Below are positions 38,737 to 49,889 of a stretch of DNA of 64,000 nucleotides, in pieces. The position numbers were made by a program, and so were the translations under genes. Under the pieces are notes generated by a model. That model searched no databases, was not told the origin of the DNA, and saw only the letters and a list, made by a program, of their open reading frames with translations. Position 1 is the first letter of the stretch. Each line of letters opens with the position of its first letter. Origin of the DNA: DATEOR01 sp963766725 (GTDB taxonomy: Bacteria > Actinomycetota > Thermoleophilia > Gaiellales > Gaiellaceae); assembly GCA_963766725.1 (NCBI GenBank), contig CAVYBK010000001.1, positions 1 to 64,000 of the forward strand, written 5' to 3'.

Positions 38737-39746
38737 GCGGTTCCGTTACCCCAGACGGTGTATGCCGATCCCCACGTGAGGCCGGCGCCCATGCCGGTCA
38801 TCAGCACGCGGGTCCCGCTCTTCAGCCGCCCCTCGCCCACGCCCTGCGCGAGGCAGAGCGGGATCGAAGCCGAGGACGTGTTCCCGTAGCGGTCGACGTT
38901 CACGAAGACCTTCTCCTCCGGGATGCCGAGCTTCGACGCCGCGTGGTCGATGATCCGCTTGTTCGCCTGGTGCGGCACGTAGAGGTCGATGTCGTCCACG
39001 CCGAGGCCGATCGCGTCGAGGAGCTTCTCCGCGGACGAGACGAGCACCCTCGTGGCGAACTTGTAGACCTCGCGGCCGTTCATCTGCAGAAAGTGCATCT
39101 CTTGTGCGACGGTTTCGGCGCTCGAAGGGTTGCGCGAGCCGCCTCCCGGGATGGAGAGCTCCTTCCCGCCCTCGCCGTCCGAGCCGAGCTCGAAGCCCAG
39201 GAATCCGCCGTCCGGCACGTGCCCGATCACGACGGCGCCGGCGCCGTCTCCGAAGAGCACGCAGGTCGACCGGTCATGCCAGTTGATGATCTTGGAGAGC
39301 GTCTCGGCGCCGACCACCAGCGCATTTCGCGCCAGGCCGCCGGCCACGGTTCCGTAGGCCTGGGCGAGCGCGTACATGAAGCCCGTGCAACCGGCGGAGA
39401 GGTCGTACGCGGCGGCATCCGGCGCGCCGAGCTCCGACGCGAGGAGGGAGCCGGTCGACGGGAAGAACATGTCCGGCGTCACAGTCGCGACGACGACCAG
39501 ATCGAGCTCTGCCGGGTCGATGCCCGCCTGCTCGAGCGCCTGACGAGAAGCCGGGAGCGCGAGATCGCTCGCCGCCTGCTCCGGCTCGGCGACGTGCCGC
39601 TCCTTGATCCCGGTGCGCTCGGTGATCCACTCGTCGGAGGTCTCGACGAGCTTCGACAGGTCTTCGTTGGTGATCACCCTCTCCGGCACGTACGACCCCA
39701 CGCCGAGGATCCCGATCGCGCCGTTCTGGGAGACGTTCGCGAGCAT
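38733..39746 (-). CDS. fabH: Beta-ketoacyl-ACP synthase III
   Basis: Starts fatty-acid synthesis by condensing acyl-CoA with malonyl-ACP; its primer specificity determines straight versus branched chains. 337 aa. Catalytic Cys in LSAGCTGFMYAL (about 121), His in VPHQANKRI (about 262) and Asn in DRYGNTSSASIP (about 292). RTGIKERH near residue 44 is the usual CoA-binding segment. Overlaps fabD by ATGA and starts 10 bp after fabZ. Confidence 0.96.
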   Translation of the reverse strand: MLANVSQNGAIGILGVGSYVPERVITNEDLSKLVETSDEWITERTGIKERHVAEPEQAASDLALPASRQALEQAGIDPAELDLVVVATVTPDMFFPSTGSLLASELGAPDAAAYDLSAGCTGFMYALAQAYGTVAGGLARNALVVGAETLSKIINWHDRSTCVLFGDGAGAVVIGHVPDGGFLGFELGSDGEGGKELSIPGGGSRNPSSAETVAQEMHFLQMNGREVYKFATRVLVSSAEKLLDAIGLGVDDIDLYVPHQANKRIIDHAASKLGIPEEKVFVNVDRYGNTSSASIPLCLAQGVGEGRLKSGTRVLMTGMGAGLTWGSAYTVWGNGTA

Positions 39747-39756
39747 CAGTGGGGCA

Positions 39757-40194
39757 CTAGCCGTCGGTGACGGCGAACATGAGCGTCGCGCGAGCCGCGA
39801 GCTCGCCGTCCACCGTGGCCGTCGTCTTGCCGCGCCCGACGGGCCCGCGCATTCGGTCGACCTCGCAGGTCAGCTCCAGCTCGTCGCCGGGAAGCACCAT
39901 GCGCTTGAAGCGCACGTCGTCGATCCCGGCGAAGAGGGCCAGCTTGCCGCGGTTGGCCTCGTCGGCGAGGACCGCGACCGCGCCGCACTGCGCCATCGCC
40001 TCGACGATGATCACACCGGGCATGATCGGACGGCCAGGGAAGTGGCCCGTCAGGAACCACTCGTCCTCCCGCACGAGCTTGCGTGCGACGACGCGGGAAC
40101 CGGGCTCGAGCACCGTGACCTCGTCCAGGAAGAGGAACGGGTCGCGGTGCGGCAGGATCTCTTCGATCTGCTCCCGCCCCAGGGCGACGGTCAC
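39757..40194 (-). CDS. fabZ: 3-hydroxyacyl-ACP dehydratase
   Basis: Hot-dog fold dehydratase, 145 aa from GTG 40194, which overlaps the sigma-factor stop as GTGA; a longer open frame upstream is inside the sigma gene and has no homology. Motifs: EILPHRDPFLFLDEV near the N-terminus and the active site GHFPGRPIMPGVIIVEAMAQ (His and Glu, about 49-68). Length equals the family norm. Confidence 0.95.
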   Translation of the reverse strand: MTVALGREQIEEILPHRDPFLFLDEVTVLEPGSRVVARKLVREDEWFLTGHFPGRPIMPGVIIVEAMAQCGAVAVLADEANRGKLALFAGIDDVRFKRMVLPGDELELTCEVDRMRGPVGRGKTTATVDGELAARATLMFAVTDG

Positions 40195-40808
40195 GCCGGC
40201 GTGTACTCCTCGAGCAGCGTCCGGAGGCGGGCCCGCGCACGATGGACGTAGCACTTCGCCGTGCCGACGGGCATGCGCGCGACCCGGGAGATCTCCTTGT
40301 AGGAGAGCCCGAACGAATCGCGCAGGACGACGGCGATCCGCTGGTCGGCCGACAGGCGCGAAAGGGCGTCCGCCAGGTCCCGGCGCAGGTCCGTGAGCAC
40401 CGCGACGCTCGACGGATCGGGATCTTCCGAGATCGCATGCTCGTCCAGCTCGAGCGGCTCCGCGCGGCGCACACGCTGGAACGCCATGCGGTCGCGGCAG
40501 GTGTTCACGACGAGCCGGTGGAGCCAGGTCGCAAACTGCGCCTCGCCGCGAAACTGCTTCAGGCGCGTGCAGACCTTGACGAGCGACTCCTGCGCCGCGT
40601 CCCTCGCCTCCTCGAGGTCGCCCATGAGCTGCGAGGCAAGGCGGTTGACGCGCGGCGAATAGCGCTCGACCAGCGTGTCGAGGGCGCGCCGGTCGCCGTT
40701 CGTGGCCTTGTCCACGAGCTCCGAATCCGAGAGCTTCGAGTAGAGGATGAGCCGCGGGACCGATGGCTTGGACTCGGTTTGCAGAGGCTTGGCGGCTGTC
40801 GATTGCAC
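40191..40808 (-). CDS. ECF-type RNA polymerase sigma factor
   Basis: 205 aa, GTG 40808. Region 2 runs about 32-100 (LVERYSPRVNRLA, DAAQESLVKVCTRL, FATWLHRLVVNTCRDRM); region 4 about 140-200 with LSADQRIAVVLRDSFGLSYKEI and the recognition helix in MPVGTAKCYVHRARARLR. No anti-sigma factor is adjacent. It is the first gene of the fab/acc run and overlaps fabZ by GTGA, so it is translated together with the fatty-acid genes. It could control them in a feed-forward loop, or simply share their promoter. The 40-residue N-terminal extension is unusual but low-complexity. Confidence 0.9.
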   Translation of the reverse strand: MQSTAAKPLQTESKPSVPRLILYSKLSDSELVDKATNGDRRALDTLVERYSPRVNRLASQLMGDLEEARDAAQESLVKVCTRLKQFRGEAQFATWLHRLVVNTCRDRMAFQRVRRAEPLELDEHAISEDPDPSSVAVLTDLRRDLADALSRLSADQRIAVVLRDSFGLSYKEISRVARMPVGTAKCYVHRARARLRTLLEEYTPA

Positions 40809-40828
40809 GGCAGAGATAGTCTAGTGCA

Positions 40829-41581
40829 GTGACCCGGGAGGACTCGCTTGCGCCGGAGCATGTCGAGCCGCTTCTGACCGGCCGCTTCGGTCATCCGTAC
40901 GTCTACGAGGCGAGCTGCGAGTCTACGCAGGAGCTCCTCGGCGCCGACCTGCCCGAGGGAGCGCTCGCCCTTTGCGACGAGCAGACGCATGGACGCGGGC
41001 GGCTCGGGCGCAGCTGGACCGCGCCGCCGGGCACCGCAATTCTCTGCTCGCTCCTGCTGCGCCCGCCCGAGGACCGGATCGTCTCCGAGCTCTCGCTCGT
41101 CGCGGGGACCGCGGTGGCGGAGGCAATCGAGGAAGCCGTCGGGCTCGCCGTCCAGGTCAAGTGGCCGAACGACGTCATGCTCAACCGGCGCAAGGTCGCC
41201 GGCATCCTGGCCGAGGCCTCCGACGGCCGCGTCGTCGTGGGCATGGGCGTGAACGTCAACCAGGAGCGCAACGACCTGCCCGAAGACACGAACGTCCCGG
41301 CGGCAAGCCTGTACACGAGCGACGGGATCAAGCGCGAGCGCGGAGCGCTTCTCGCGGCGATCCTCGAGCGGCTCGAGGTGAACTACGACGCCTGGCTCGA
41401 GCGCGGCCTCGACGGCGTCTACGACAGCCTCGGCTCGCGCGACTTCCTCCGCGGCCGGCGGATCGCCGTCAACGGCGAGAGTGGAGTCGGGGTCAAGATC
41501 GACCGGGACGGCCGCTTCGTCGTCGACGTGGGCGGCGAGCAGCGCGCCGTCGAGTCCGGCGAGATCGCGTACGAGCGCTAG
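40829..41581 (+). CDS. birA: Biotin--[acetyl-CoA-carboxylase] ligase
   Basis: 250 aa, GTG 40829; attaches biotin to the AccB carrier via biotinyl-AMP. Contains HGRGRLGRSWTAPPGT (adenylate loop, about 54-69), VKWPNDVML (Lys and Asp) and KVAGILAEA. It has no N-terminal HTH, so it is a class I enzyme, not a repressor. Divergent from the sigma/fab/acc operon with only 20 bp between starts, a logical pairing because its client is acetyl-CoA carboxylase; accB and accC themselves are not here. Confidence 0.94.
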   Translation: MTREDSLAPEHVEPLLTGRFGHPYVYEASCESTQELLGADLPEGALALCDEQTHGRGRLGRSWTAPPGTAILCSLLLRPPEDRIVSELSLVAGTAVAEAIEEAVGLAVQVKWPNDVMLNRRKVAGILAEASDGRVVVGMGVNVNQERNDLPEDTNVPAASLYTSDGIKRERGALLAAILERLEVNYDAWLERGLDGVYDSLGSRDFLRGRRIAVNGESGVGVKIDRDGRFVVDVGGEQRAVESGEIAYER

Positions 41582-43740
41582 GCCGCGAGCTTGACTGTCA
41601 CGCGGGCGCCCACGTTCGCAGCGGCGTCCTCCCCCTGAGCGCGGACGCGCGTGGCATGGGGAAGCGTGACGCGGGAGTAGCCGGCCTGGCGCTGGACCTC
41701 GCGAAGGCCGGTGAGCTCCGGCGAGCCATAGCGGAGCCGGACCGTCGCCGCCTCGCTCAACCAGAGGCGCACCCCGGTGCGCCCGTCCTTCCGATGGCGC
41801 GCCGAGACGATGCGGACGGCCGGAGCGCGAGTGTCGATTCGGACGGGAACCGAGAGCGTGCGGGTCCCGAGCGTCGTCGTCGCCTCGACGAGCGCGCGAT
41901 AGTCGCCGTCCCCGACCGCCCCGTTCCTGTTGCGGCCGTCCCAGGAAAACGACGCGGCGCCGGCTGCGAGCATCCCAAGCTCGTGAACGGTTGCCACCGA
42001 CCGGTCGCCGTCCATGATCCGCACGCGGACATCCGCCTGGCGGGCGAGCCGAAAGCCAATCGAGGTCGAGTCCAAGCGGCCGTCGCCGTTCGGGGAGAAG
42101 GGCGTCGGCGCGATCTCGAGGTGGCCGAGCGTCCGGTCGACCACGATTCCGTGGCTCCTGCGGGCCTGCTGGCCCGGCGAGGTGGCGGTGATTCGGATGC
42201 GGTAGCGGCCGTCCTGGACGAGATGCCCGGACGAGTTTCGACCGTTCCAGGCCATGCTCGCCCTGCCCGCGCTGTACGAGAACGAGCTCGCCAGCGTCCG
42301 GACGACCTTCGACGAGGAGTTGAGGACCTCGACCGCGACGCTTGCACGGGTCGAAAGCGCGAAGGAGACCGACGTCGACTCGCCGATGCCGTCTTCGTTC
42401 GGCGTCACCACGTGCGGGCGGGCGGTCAGGCGCGTCACCTCGAGCGGCGGCGGACCCGGGACCGTCCCGCGAGCGGGCCGGAGGTCGGGGCCTGCCTCGA
42501 TCGCGTAGGAGAAGTCTCCGAATGGGGTCGCCGAGGCATCCCACGTCCAGTCGACCGCCGTGCCGGTCCCACGTCCGGTGGCGACGACCGCGTCGTCACC
42601 GTCACGGATCGTGACGGTCCAGGGCAGCGCCTCGGTCAGCGTCGCCGTGAACCGCACCGGGCCGCCGAGGCTTCCGTTGACGACCGGGTTGTAGAGCTTG
42701 GGCAGCCCCGTGGCCGCGACGCCGCTCGCAATCCCGGGGAGCTGGGCGTAGAGCGACCCGCCGGGGCAGCTGGTCGGCCCCGTGTCACGGTGCCCCGAGA
42801 CCGCGCGCAGCCTGACCTTCGTCCCGGCGGGGTAGCGCGGGTTCCCGCCGGACGTCCACGTGAGCTTGCCGAGTGGGTTCACGTGCGCGACGTCGAGACG
42901 CCACGCGAGCAGCTTCACGAGGGCGGCGCGCGCTGCGGGAGAGATCGCCTGCGACTCGTAGTTGCCGATCACCGCGACGCCGGTGCTTCCTGTGTTGAAC
43001 CCCTCGGCGTGAGCGCCGACGACGTTCTTCGTGATCCCGCCGCCTCGGCCCTCGAAGACCTGGCCGTATTTGTCGACGAGGAAGTTGTAGCCGATGTCGT
43101 TCCAGCCGTTCGCGAGCACGTGGTAGCGCTCGATGCCCCGGACGATCGCCGCCGATTCCGAAGCCGAGTAGGAGTTCGTCCCGGCGGTGTGGTGGACGAC
43201 CGCAAAGCGAACCGCGGAGGCGTAGTAGGGCCTCGCGCGCACGATCGACTCGTCCGCGCCCCACTCGGCGCGGCGGACGATGGTCGGCTGCGCCGCGCGG
43301 GCGGCGACGCGGCGGGGAAGTAGGGCCTGCTCCGCTTGGGGGTCGCTCCAGACGAAGTACGCGCGGAGCTTCGAGACGCGGCCGTCGAACCGGTACTGGA
43401 TCGACGTCGCCGGCCCGGTCCAATACGGGCTCCCGAGCTTCCAGCCCCGGCGCGCACCGCCTTCGGCCGAATCGGCGTCCGGCAAGTCCTCGGCCTCGGC
43501 CGCCGCCTCCCGCCAGGAGCTCCACCGGCCCGCTCGCGAAAGGGTGCGAAACGACACGCTCCCGGGCCCCTTCCAGTGCAGCCCGACGAGGTTGAAGTCG
43601 AGCGGAGCCTGCCGCGCACGCAACCCGCTCGTCGCGGAGAGCGGCTCGTCGCGCACCATGAACCGGTCCGCTCCGTGGACGACAGCGGGAACGGCCAGGG
43701 CGATTGCGAACGCAGCGAGGGCGGTGCGAAGCAGGGTCAT
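41578..43740 (-). CDS. Secreted N-acetylmuramoyl-L-alanine amidase (PGRP/Amidase_2) with FlgD-like repeats
   Basis: 720 aa from ATG 43740 directly before a signal peptide (LLRTALAAFAIALAVPAVVHG). The PGRP/amidase domain (about 170-345) has IVRRAEWGADES, the zinc His in AVVHHTAGTNSY, NDIGYNFLVDKYGQVFEGR and the last ligands in SGHRDTGPTSCPGG. The C-terminal half holds at least two FlgD-like Ig repeats (TPNEDGIGES and TPFSPNGDGRLDS, each ending in WNGRN or WDGRN). Probably cleaves stem peptides from muramic acid at the cell surface. Shares CTAG with birA at its end. Confidence 0.9.
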   Translation of the reverse strand: MTLLRTALAAFAIALAVPAVVHGADRFMVRDEPLSATSGLRARQAPLDFNLVGLHWKGPGSVSFRTLSRAGRWSSWREAAAEAEDLPDADSAEGGARRGWKLGSPYWTGPATSIQYRFDGRVSKLRAYFVWSDPQAEQALLPRRVAARAAQPTIVRRAEWGADESIVRARPYYASAVRFAVVHHTAGTNSYSASESAAIVRGIERYHVLANGWNDIGYNFLVDKYGQVFEGRGGGITKNVVGAHAEGFNTGSTGVAVIGNYESQAISPAARAALVKLLAWRLDVAHVNPLGKLTWTSGGNPRYPAGTKVRLRAVSGHRDTGPTSCPGGSLYAQLPGIASGVAATGLPKLYNPVVNGSLGGPVRFTATLTEALPWTVTIRDGDDAVVATGRGTGTAVDWTWDASATPFGDFSYAIEAGPDLRPARGTVPGPPPLEVTRLTARPHVVTPNEDGIGESTSVSFALSTRASVAVEVLNSSSKVVRTLASSFSYSAGRASMAWNGRNSSGHLVQDGRYRIRITATSPGQQARRSHGIVVDRTLGHLEIAPTPFSPNGDGRLDSTSIGFRLARQADVRVRIMDGDRSVATVHELGMLAAGAASFSWDGRNRNGAVGDGDYRALVEATTTLGTRTLSVPVRIDTRAPAVRIVSARHRKDGRTGVRLWLSEAATVRLRYGSPELTGLREVQRQAGYSRVTLPHATRVRAQGEDAAANVGARVTVKLAA

Positions 43741-43751
43741 CAGTACACGGC

Positions 43752-43785
43752 GGCCTTCTCGGAAGGCAAACAAAGGCCTTCTCGG
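43752..43785. repeat. 11-bp direct repeat in a divergent promoter region
   Basis: GGCCTTCTCGG occurs at 43752-43762 and again at 43775-43785, a centre-to-centre spacing of 23 bp (about two helical turns). It is in the 92-bp gap between the divergent amidase and nfeD genes. It could be a tandem operator or a chance duplication. No protein is identified as a binder. Confidence 0.35.
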
Positions 43786-43832
43786 CGCTCAAGAGCGGAA
43801 GCTTGACCCTGATAGAATTCTTACACTCGAAG

Positions 43833-45152
43833 ATGCTGCTCCTGCGGGGTTTTTTGGCGCTTCTCTGCGCCCTCTCCGCCGCCCTCGCACTGACCGGGAC
43901 GGCGATTGGAGCCGATCCTCCGCGGGTGCTCGCAGTCGAGTTCGAGAACGACATCAACCCGGTCACCGCCGACTACCTGACCGGGGCGATCGACCAGGCG
44001 GAGGAGGACGGCTACGACGCCGTGGTCATCCTCATGGACACCCCCGGAGGGCTCGACTCCTCGATGCGCGACATCATCAAGAAGGAGCTCGCGTCGACGG
44101 TCCCGGTTGTCGTCTACGTCTACCCGCAGGGATCCCGGGCCGCCTCGGCAGGAGTCTTCATCACGATGGCAGCAGACGTCGCCGCCATGGCCCCGAACAC
44201 GAACATCGGCTCGTCGACTCCGATCTCGACCGGCGGCGGGAACATCCCGAGCGACCTTCGCCGCAAGGTGATCAACGACGCTGCCGCCTACATCCGCGGG
44301 CTCGCGGAGACGCACGGGCGCAACGCCGACTGGGCCGAGCAGGCAGTCCGCCAGGCCTCGAACCTCACCGCGGAAGAGGCACTCGACCAGAACGTCGTCG
44401 ACTTCGTCGCGCCCGACCTCCCGACCCTCCTGAACGACATCGATGGGACGAAGACCGAGCCGAAGGGCCTCGTTCTCCACACCGCGGGGGCCGACGTGAC
44501 GACGATCCACATGTCGCTCTGGAAGCGGATCCTCGACACGCTCATCGACCCGAACATCATCGTGCTGCTCCTCTCGCTGGGAGCGCTCGGGATCACCGTC
44601 GAGCTCTTCAACCCCGGCCTCATCTTCCCGGGGACCTTCGGCGCGATCTCGCTCATCGTCGCGTTCTTCGGCCTTCAGGTGCTCCCCGTCAGCGCGGCCG
44701 GGATTCTGCTCATCCTCCTCGCCGCCGCGTTCTTCGCCGCCGAGCCGTTCGTCATGAGCCACGGCGCGCTCGCGCTCGCCGGCGCGGCGTGCTTCGTGAT
44801 CGGCTCCCTCATGCTCTTCGACCCGGCCGGACCCGGCTACCAGGTGTCGATCTGGGTCGCGCTCGCCATCGCCGGCACCTTCACGCTCCTCATGGTGTTC
44901 GCCCTCACGAAGATCGTGCAGGCACGGCGGCGGAGGCCGGTCACCGGACAGGAGGAGCTCGTCGGGCAGGTGGGCGTCGTCCGCAAGACGCTCGACCCGG
45001 CCGGGCTCGTGTTCATCCACGGCGAGCTCTGGCAGGCGCGCTCCGACGACGAGCCGATCGGCATCGGCGAAGAGGTCGTGGTCACGGGCATCGACGAGGG
45101 GCTCGTCATCCAGGTGCGGCGGGCGGAAGCCGCCGTGCCTGTCACGGCATAG
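43833..45152 (+). CDS. NfeD-family membrane serine protease (ClpP-like)
   Basis: 439 aa from ATG 43833, just ahead of a signal/anchor (LLLRGFLALLCALSAALALT). Residues about 30-210 are the ClpP-like protease domain (MDTPGGLDSSMRDIIKKELA; nucleophile Ser in SRAASAGVFITMA; Lys probably in the following helix). Four membrane segments at about 230-350 and a C-terminal soluble OB-fold NfeD domain (QEELVGQVGVVRKTL onward) follow. Such long NfeD proteins cleave or regulate stomatin-like partners, and a stomatin-like gene follows 29 bp later. Confidence 0.9.
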   Translation: MLLLRGFLALLCALSAALALTGTAIGADPPRVLAVEFENDINPVTADYLTGAIDQAEEDGYDAVVILMDTPGGLDSSMRDIIKKELASTVPVVVYVYPQGSRAASAGVFITMAADVAAMAPNTNIGSSTPISTGGGNIPSDLRRKVINDAAAYIRGLAETHGRNADWAEQAVRQASNLTAEEALDQNVVDFVAPDLPTLLNDIDGTKTEPKGLVLHTAGADVTTIHMSLWKRILDTLIDPNIIVLLLSLGALGITVELFNPGLIFPGTFGAISLIVAFFGLQVLPVSAAGILLILLAAAFFAAEPFVMSHGALALAGAACFVIGSLMLFDPAGPGYQVSIWVALAIAGTFTLLMVFALTKIVQARRRRPVTGQEELVGQVGVVRKTLDPAGLVFIHGELWQARSDDEPIGIGEEVVVTGIDEGLVIQVRRAEAAVPVTA

Positions 45153-45181
45153 GATAGGACCCCCCGAGGAAACGGAGCCCC

Positions 45182-45949
45182 ATGCTCGCTGCGCTCATCG
45201 CAATCGCAGCAGTCGTCGTCATCATCCTCTTCCTGCTCTCGGCCGCGATCCGGATCACGCGGGAGTACGAGCGGGGCGTCATCTTCCGGCTCGGGCGGCT
45301 CCACTCACCGCCGAAAGGCCCAGGCCTCTTCCTCCTCATCCCCGTCGTCGACAAGATGGTGCGCGTCGACCTGCGGACGGTGACCCTGAACATCCCGCCC
45401 CAGGAGGTGATCACGAAGGACAACGTCCCCGTGCGGGTGAACGCGGTCGCCTACTTCAGGATCATCGACCCGGAGAGCGCGATCGTGCAGGTCGAGAACT
45501 TCATGGTCGCCACCTCGCAGATCTCACAGACGACCCTGCGAAGCGTCCTCGGCCAGCACGTCCTCGACGAGCTCCTCTCCGAGCGCGACAAGATCAACGC
45601 GATCCTGCAGGAGATCATCGACGAGTCCACCTCGCCCTGGGGGATCAAGGTCTCCATCGTCGAGGTCAAGGACGTCGAGATCCCGACCGGGATGCAGCGC
45701 GCGATGGCGCGGCAGGCAGAGGCCGAGCGCGAGCGCCGCGCCAAGGTCATCGCCGCCGAGGGCGAGTTCCAGGCCTCCGAGCGCCTCAAGGACGCGGCGA
45801 ACGTGATGAGCGAGAACCCGATCACGCTCCAGCTCCGCTTCCTGCAGACGATGCTCGAGATCTCTTCCGAACGGTCGTCGACGCTGATCCTTCCCTTGCC
45901 GCTCGAGCTCTTCAAGCCGTTCATGAGCGGATCCAACGGACCTAGCTGA
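45182..45949 (+). CDS. SPFH/Band 7 (slipin/stomatin-like) membrane protein
   Basis: 255 aa, one N-terminal hydrophobic anchor (about 2-22), then the Band 7 domain: REYERGVIFRLGR, GPGLFLLIPVVDKMVRVDLR, and the coiled-coil RAMARQAEAERERRAKVIAAEGE (about 177-199). Slipins oligomerise in lipid microdomains. Adjacent to NfeD, the standard functional pairing. Its TGA overlaps the CTG proposed to start the GalT-like gene. Confidence 0.93.
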   Translation: MLAALIAIAAVVVIILFLLSAAIRITREYERGVIFRLGRLHSPPKGPGLFLLIPVVDKMVRVDLRTVTLNIPPQEVITKDNVPVRVNAVAYFRIIDPESAIVQVENFMVATSQISQTTLRSVLGQHVLDELLSERDKINAILQEIIDESTSPWGIKVSIVEVKDVEIPTGMQRAMARQAEAERERRAKVIAAEGEFQASERLKDAANVMSENPITLQLRFLQTMLEISSERSSTLILPLPLELFKPFMSGSNGPS

Positions 45950-46908
45950 GCACCGAGACTCCTCCCGAGCTTCGCCGCGACCCGGTCTCCGGCCGCTGGG
46001 TGGTGATCGCGCCCGCGAGGGCGCGGCGACCCGGCGCAGGGAGGCCTGAGGCGGACGAGTCCAGCAACGACGTCGCCGGCTGTCCCTTCTGCGCCGGCCG
46101 CGAATCGGCCACGCCTCCCGAGACATTCGCGATCGGCCCGCCCGGCCGCCCGGCCGACGCGCCCGGCTGGTGGGTGCGGGTCGTGCCCAACAAGTTCCCC
46201 GCGTTCGGACCCTGGTCGGACGAAGGCGACAAGACCGGCCTCTTCGCCAGGCGAGCGGCGCGGGGCAGGCAGGAGGTCGTCGTCCACTCGCCGCGGCACG
46301 TGCGCACGTTCTCCGACCTCACCGGCCGTGAGCTCGAGCAGGTCGCCGACGCGTGGCAGAACCGCGCGGCCGCAGCACGCGAGCAAGGCTTCCCCTACGT
46401 CCAGGCGCTCGTCAACGAGGGCCGCGCCGCCGGAGCCAGCCTCGCACACAGCCACTCGCAGCTCTTCTGGCTCGAGGAAGAGCCGCCGCTCGTCGCCCAG
46501 GAGCGGGCTGCGCAGGAGGCGGAGGGTGGGTGCGTCCTCTGCCGCGTCCTCGCCGAGGAGCTAAAGCAACGAATCCGCATCGTCGACGAGCGTGACGGCC
46601 TGCTCCTCCTCTGCCCTTTCGCCAGCCGGCAGCCGTACGAGATGGTCATCGTGCCCCGGGAGTGCACCCAGGATCCCTTCGAGGGCTCGGAGCTCGCTGC
46701 CGCTCTGCGACTCCTCTCCGAAGGGATCCGCCGGCTACACGTCGCGGAGGGGCCCGTCCCACTGAACGCGTGGCTGCACGCATCCGGGCACTGGCACCTG
46801 GAGGTCGTGCCCCGTTTGTCCGTCCTGGCCGGGCTCGAGCTCGGCGCAGGCTACTTCGTGAATACGCTCGCGCCCGAGTCGGCCGCCGGCGTGCTGCGGG
46901 GGGCCTAG
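45946..46908 (+). CDS. Galactose-1-phosphate uridylyltransferase-like protein (CTG start proposed)
   Basis: HIT-fold nucleotidyl transferase, 320 aa if started at CTG 45946. The conserved GalT N-terminus ELRRDPVSGRWVVIAPARAR is encoded between 45972 and 46031, but the first canonical start is GTG 46000. An in-frame TAG at 45943-45945 leaves CTG 45946 as the only plausible earlier codon, and it overlaps the slipin TGA as CTGA. Zinc cysteines are in CPFCAG; the catalytic His block is AHSHSQ (HPHGQ in classical GalT) and GHWHLEVVP is the second His block. Could be a GalT or an ADP-glucose-type phosphorylase. Confidence 0.82.
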   Translation: MSTETPPELRRDPVSGRWVVIAPARARRPGAGRPEADESSNDVAGCPFCAGRESATPPETFAIGPPGRPADAPGWWVRVVPNKFPAFGPWSDEGDKTGLFARRAARGRQEVVVHSPRHVRTFSDLTGRELEQVADAWQNRAAAAREQGFPYVQALVNEGRAAGASLAHSHSQLFWLEEEPPLVAQERAAQEAEGGCVLCRVLAEELKQRIRIVDERDGLLLLCPFASRQPYEMVIVPRECTQDPFEGSELAAALRLLSEGIRRLHVAEGPVPLNAWLHASGHWHLEVVPRLSVLAGLELGAGYFVNTLAPESAAGVLRGA

Positions 46909-47216
46909 ACCTCCGCCAGAACGCGCCGGGGCGAGCGCTCTTCCTTGAACTTGCTCGCCGCCTCGATCGCCGTCGACAGGTTGAGGCCCTTGTCCTTCCC
47001 CTGCTTGATCAGCATCACGGTCTCGAGCGCGTCCATGTCGTAGATGCGCTGCTTCTTGCCTTTCGTGGGGATCTGGGCCTTGTTCGTCCAGTAGTCGAGC
47101 TGCATCTTCGAGATACCCGCGACCTGGCACACCTGACCGAGATAGAGCTCGACCTTCTCGAGATGCTCGGACAGGTTTATCGGTTCAAGCAGGTCAACTT
47201 GCCGAGAAACCGCCAT
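46905..47216 (-). CDS. MerR-like HTH regulator
   Basis: 103 aa, ATG 47216. A winged-helix MerR DNA-binding domain occupies about residues 24-90: GQVCQVAGISKMQLDYWTNKA (HTH), then a basic wing KGKKQRIYDMDALETVMLIKQ. There is only a short C-terminal helix and no effector domain. Located after gyrA on the same strand but behind a putative terminator, converging on the GalT-like gene with shared CTAG. Regulatory target unknown. Confidence 0.8.
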   Translation of the reverse strand: MAVSRQVDLLEPINLSEHLEKVELYLGQVCQVAGISKMQLDYWTNKAQIPTKGKKQRIYDMDALETVMLIKQGKDKGLNLSTAIEAASKFKEERSPRRVLAEV

Positions 47217-47300
47217 GGAGACACTCTTTTCGAATCGGAGGGGCGCTTCGGGAGGAAGCTACCACCGAGGCCGAGCTTTGTGAAGGTCAATCCTGCCGAA

Positions 47301-47319
47301 ATCTCCCCTCCGGGGAGAT
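47301..47319 (-). terminator. Probable terminator after gyrA
   Basis: ATCTCCCC, loop TCC, GGGGAGAT: a perfect 8-bp stem with a 3-base loop, 4 bp past the gyrA stop. On the minus strand the stem ends in AT followed by TTC, a short U-stretch. It likely ends the dnaA-to-gyrA transcription block. The remaining spacer 47217-47300 holds nothing else I can identify. Confidence 0.5.
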
Positions 47320-47323
47320 GGGG

Positions 47324-49881
<2,558 letters not shown>

Positions 49882-49889
<8 letters not shown>

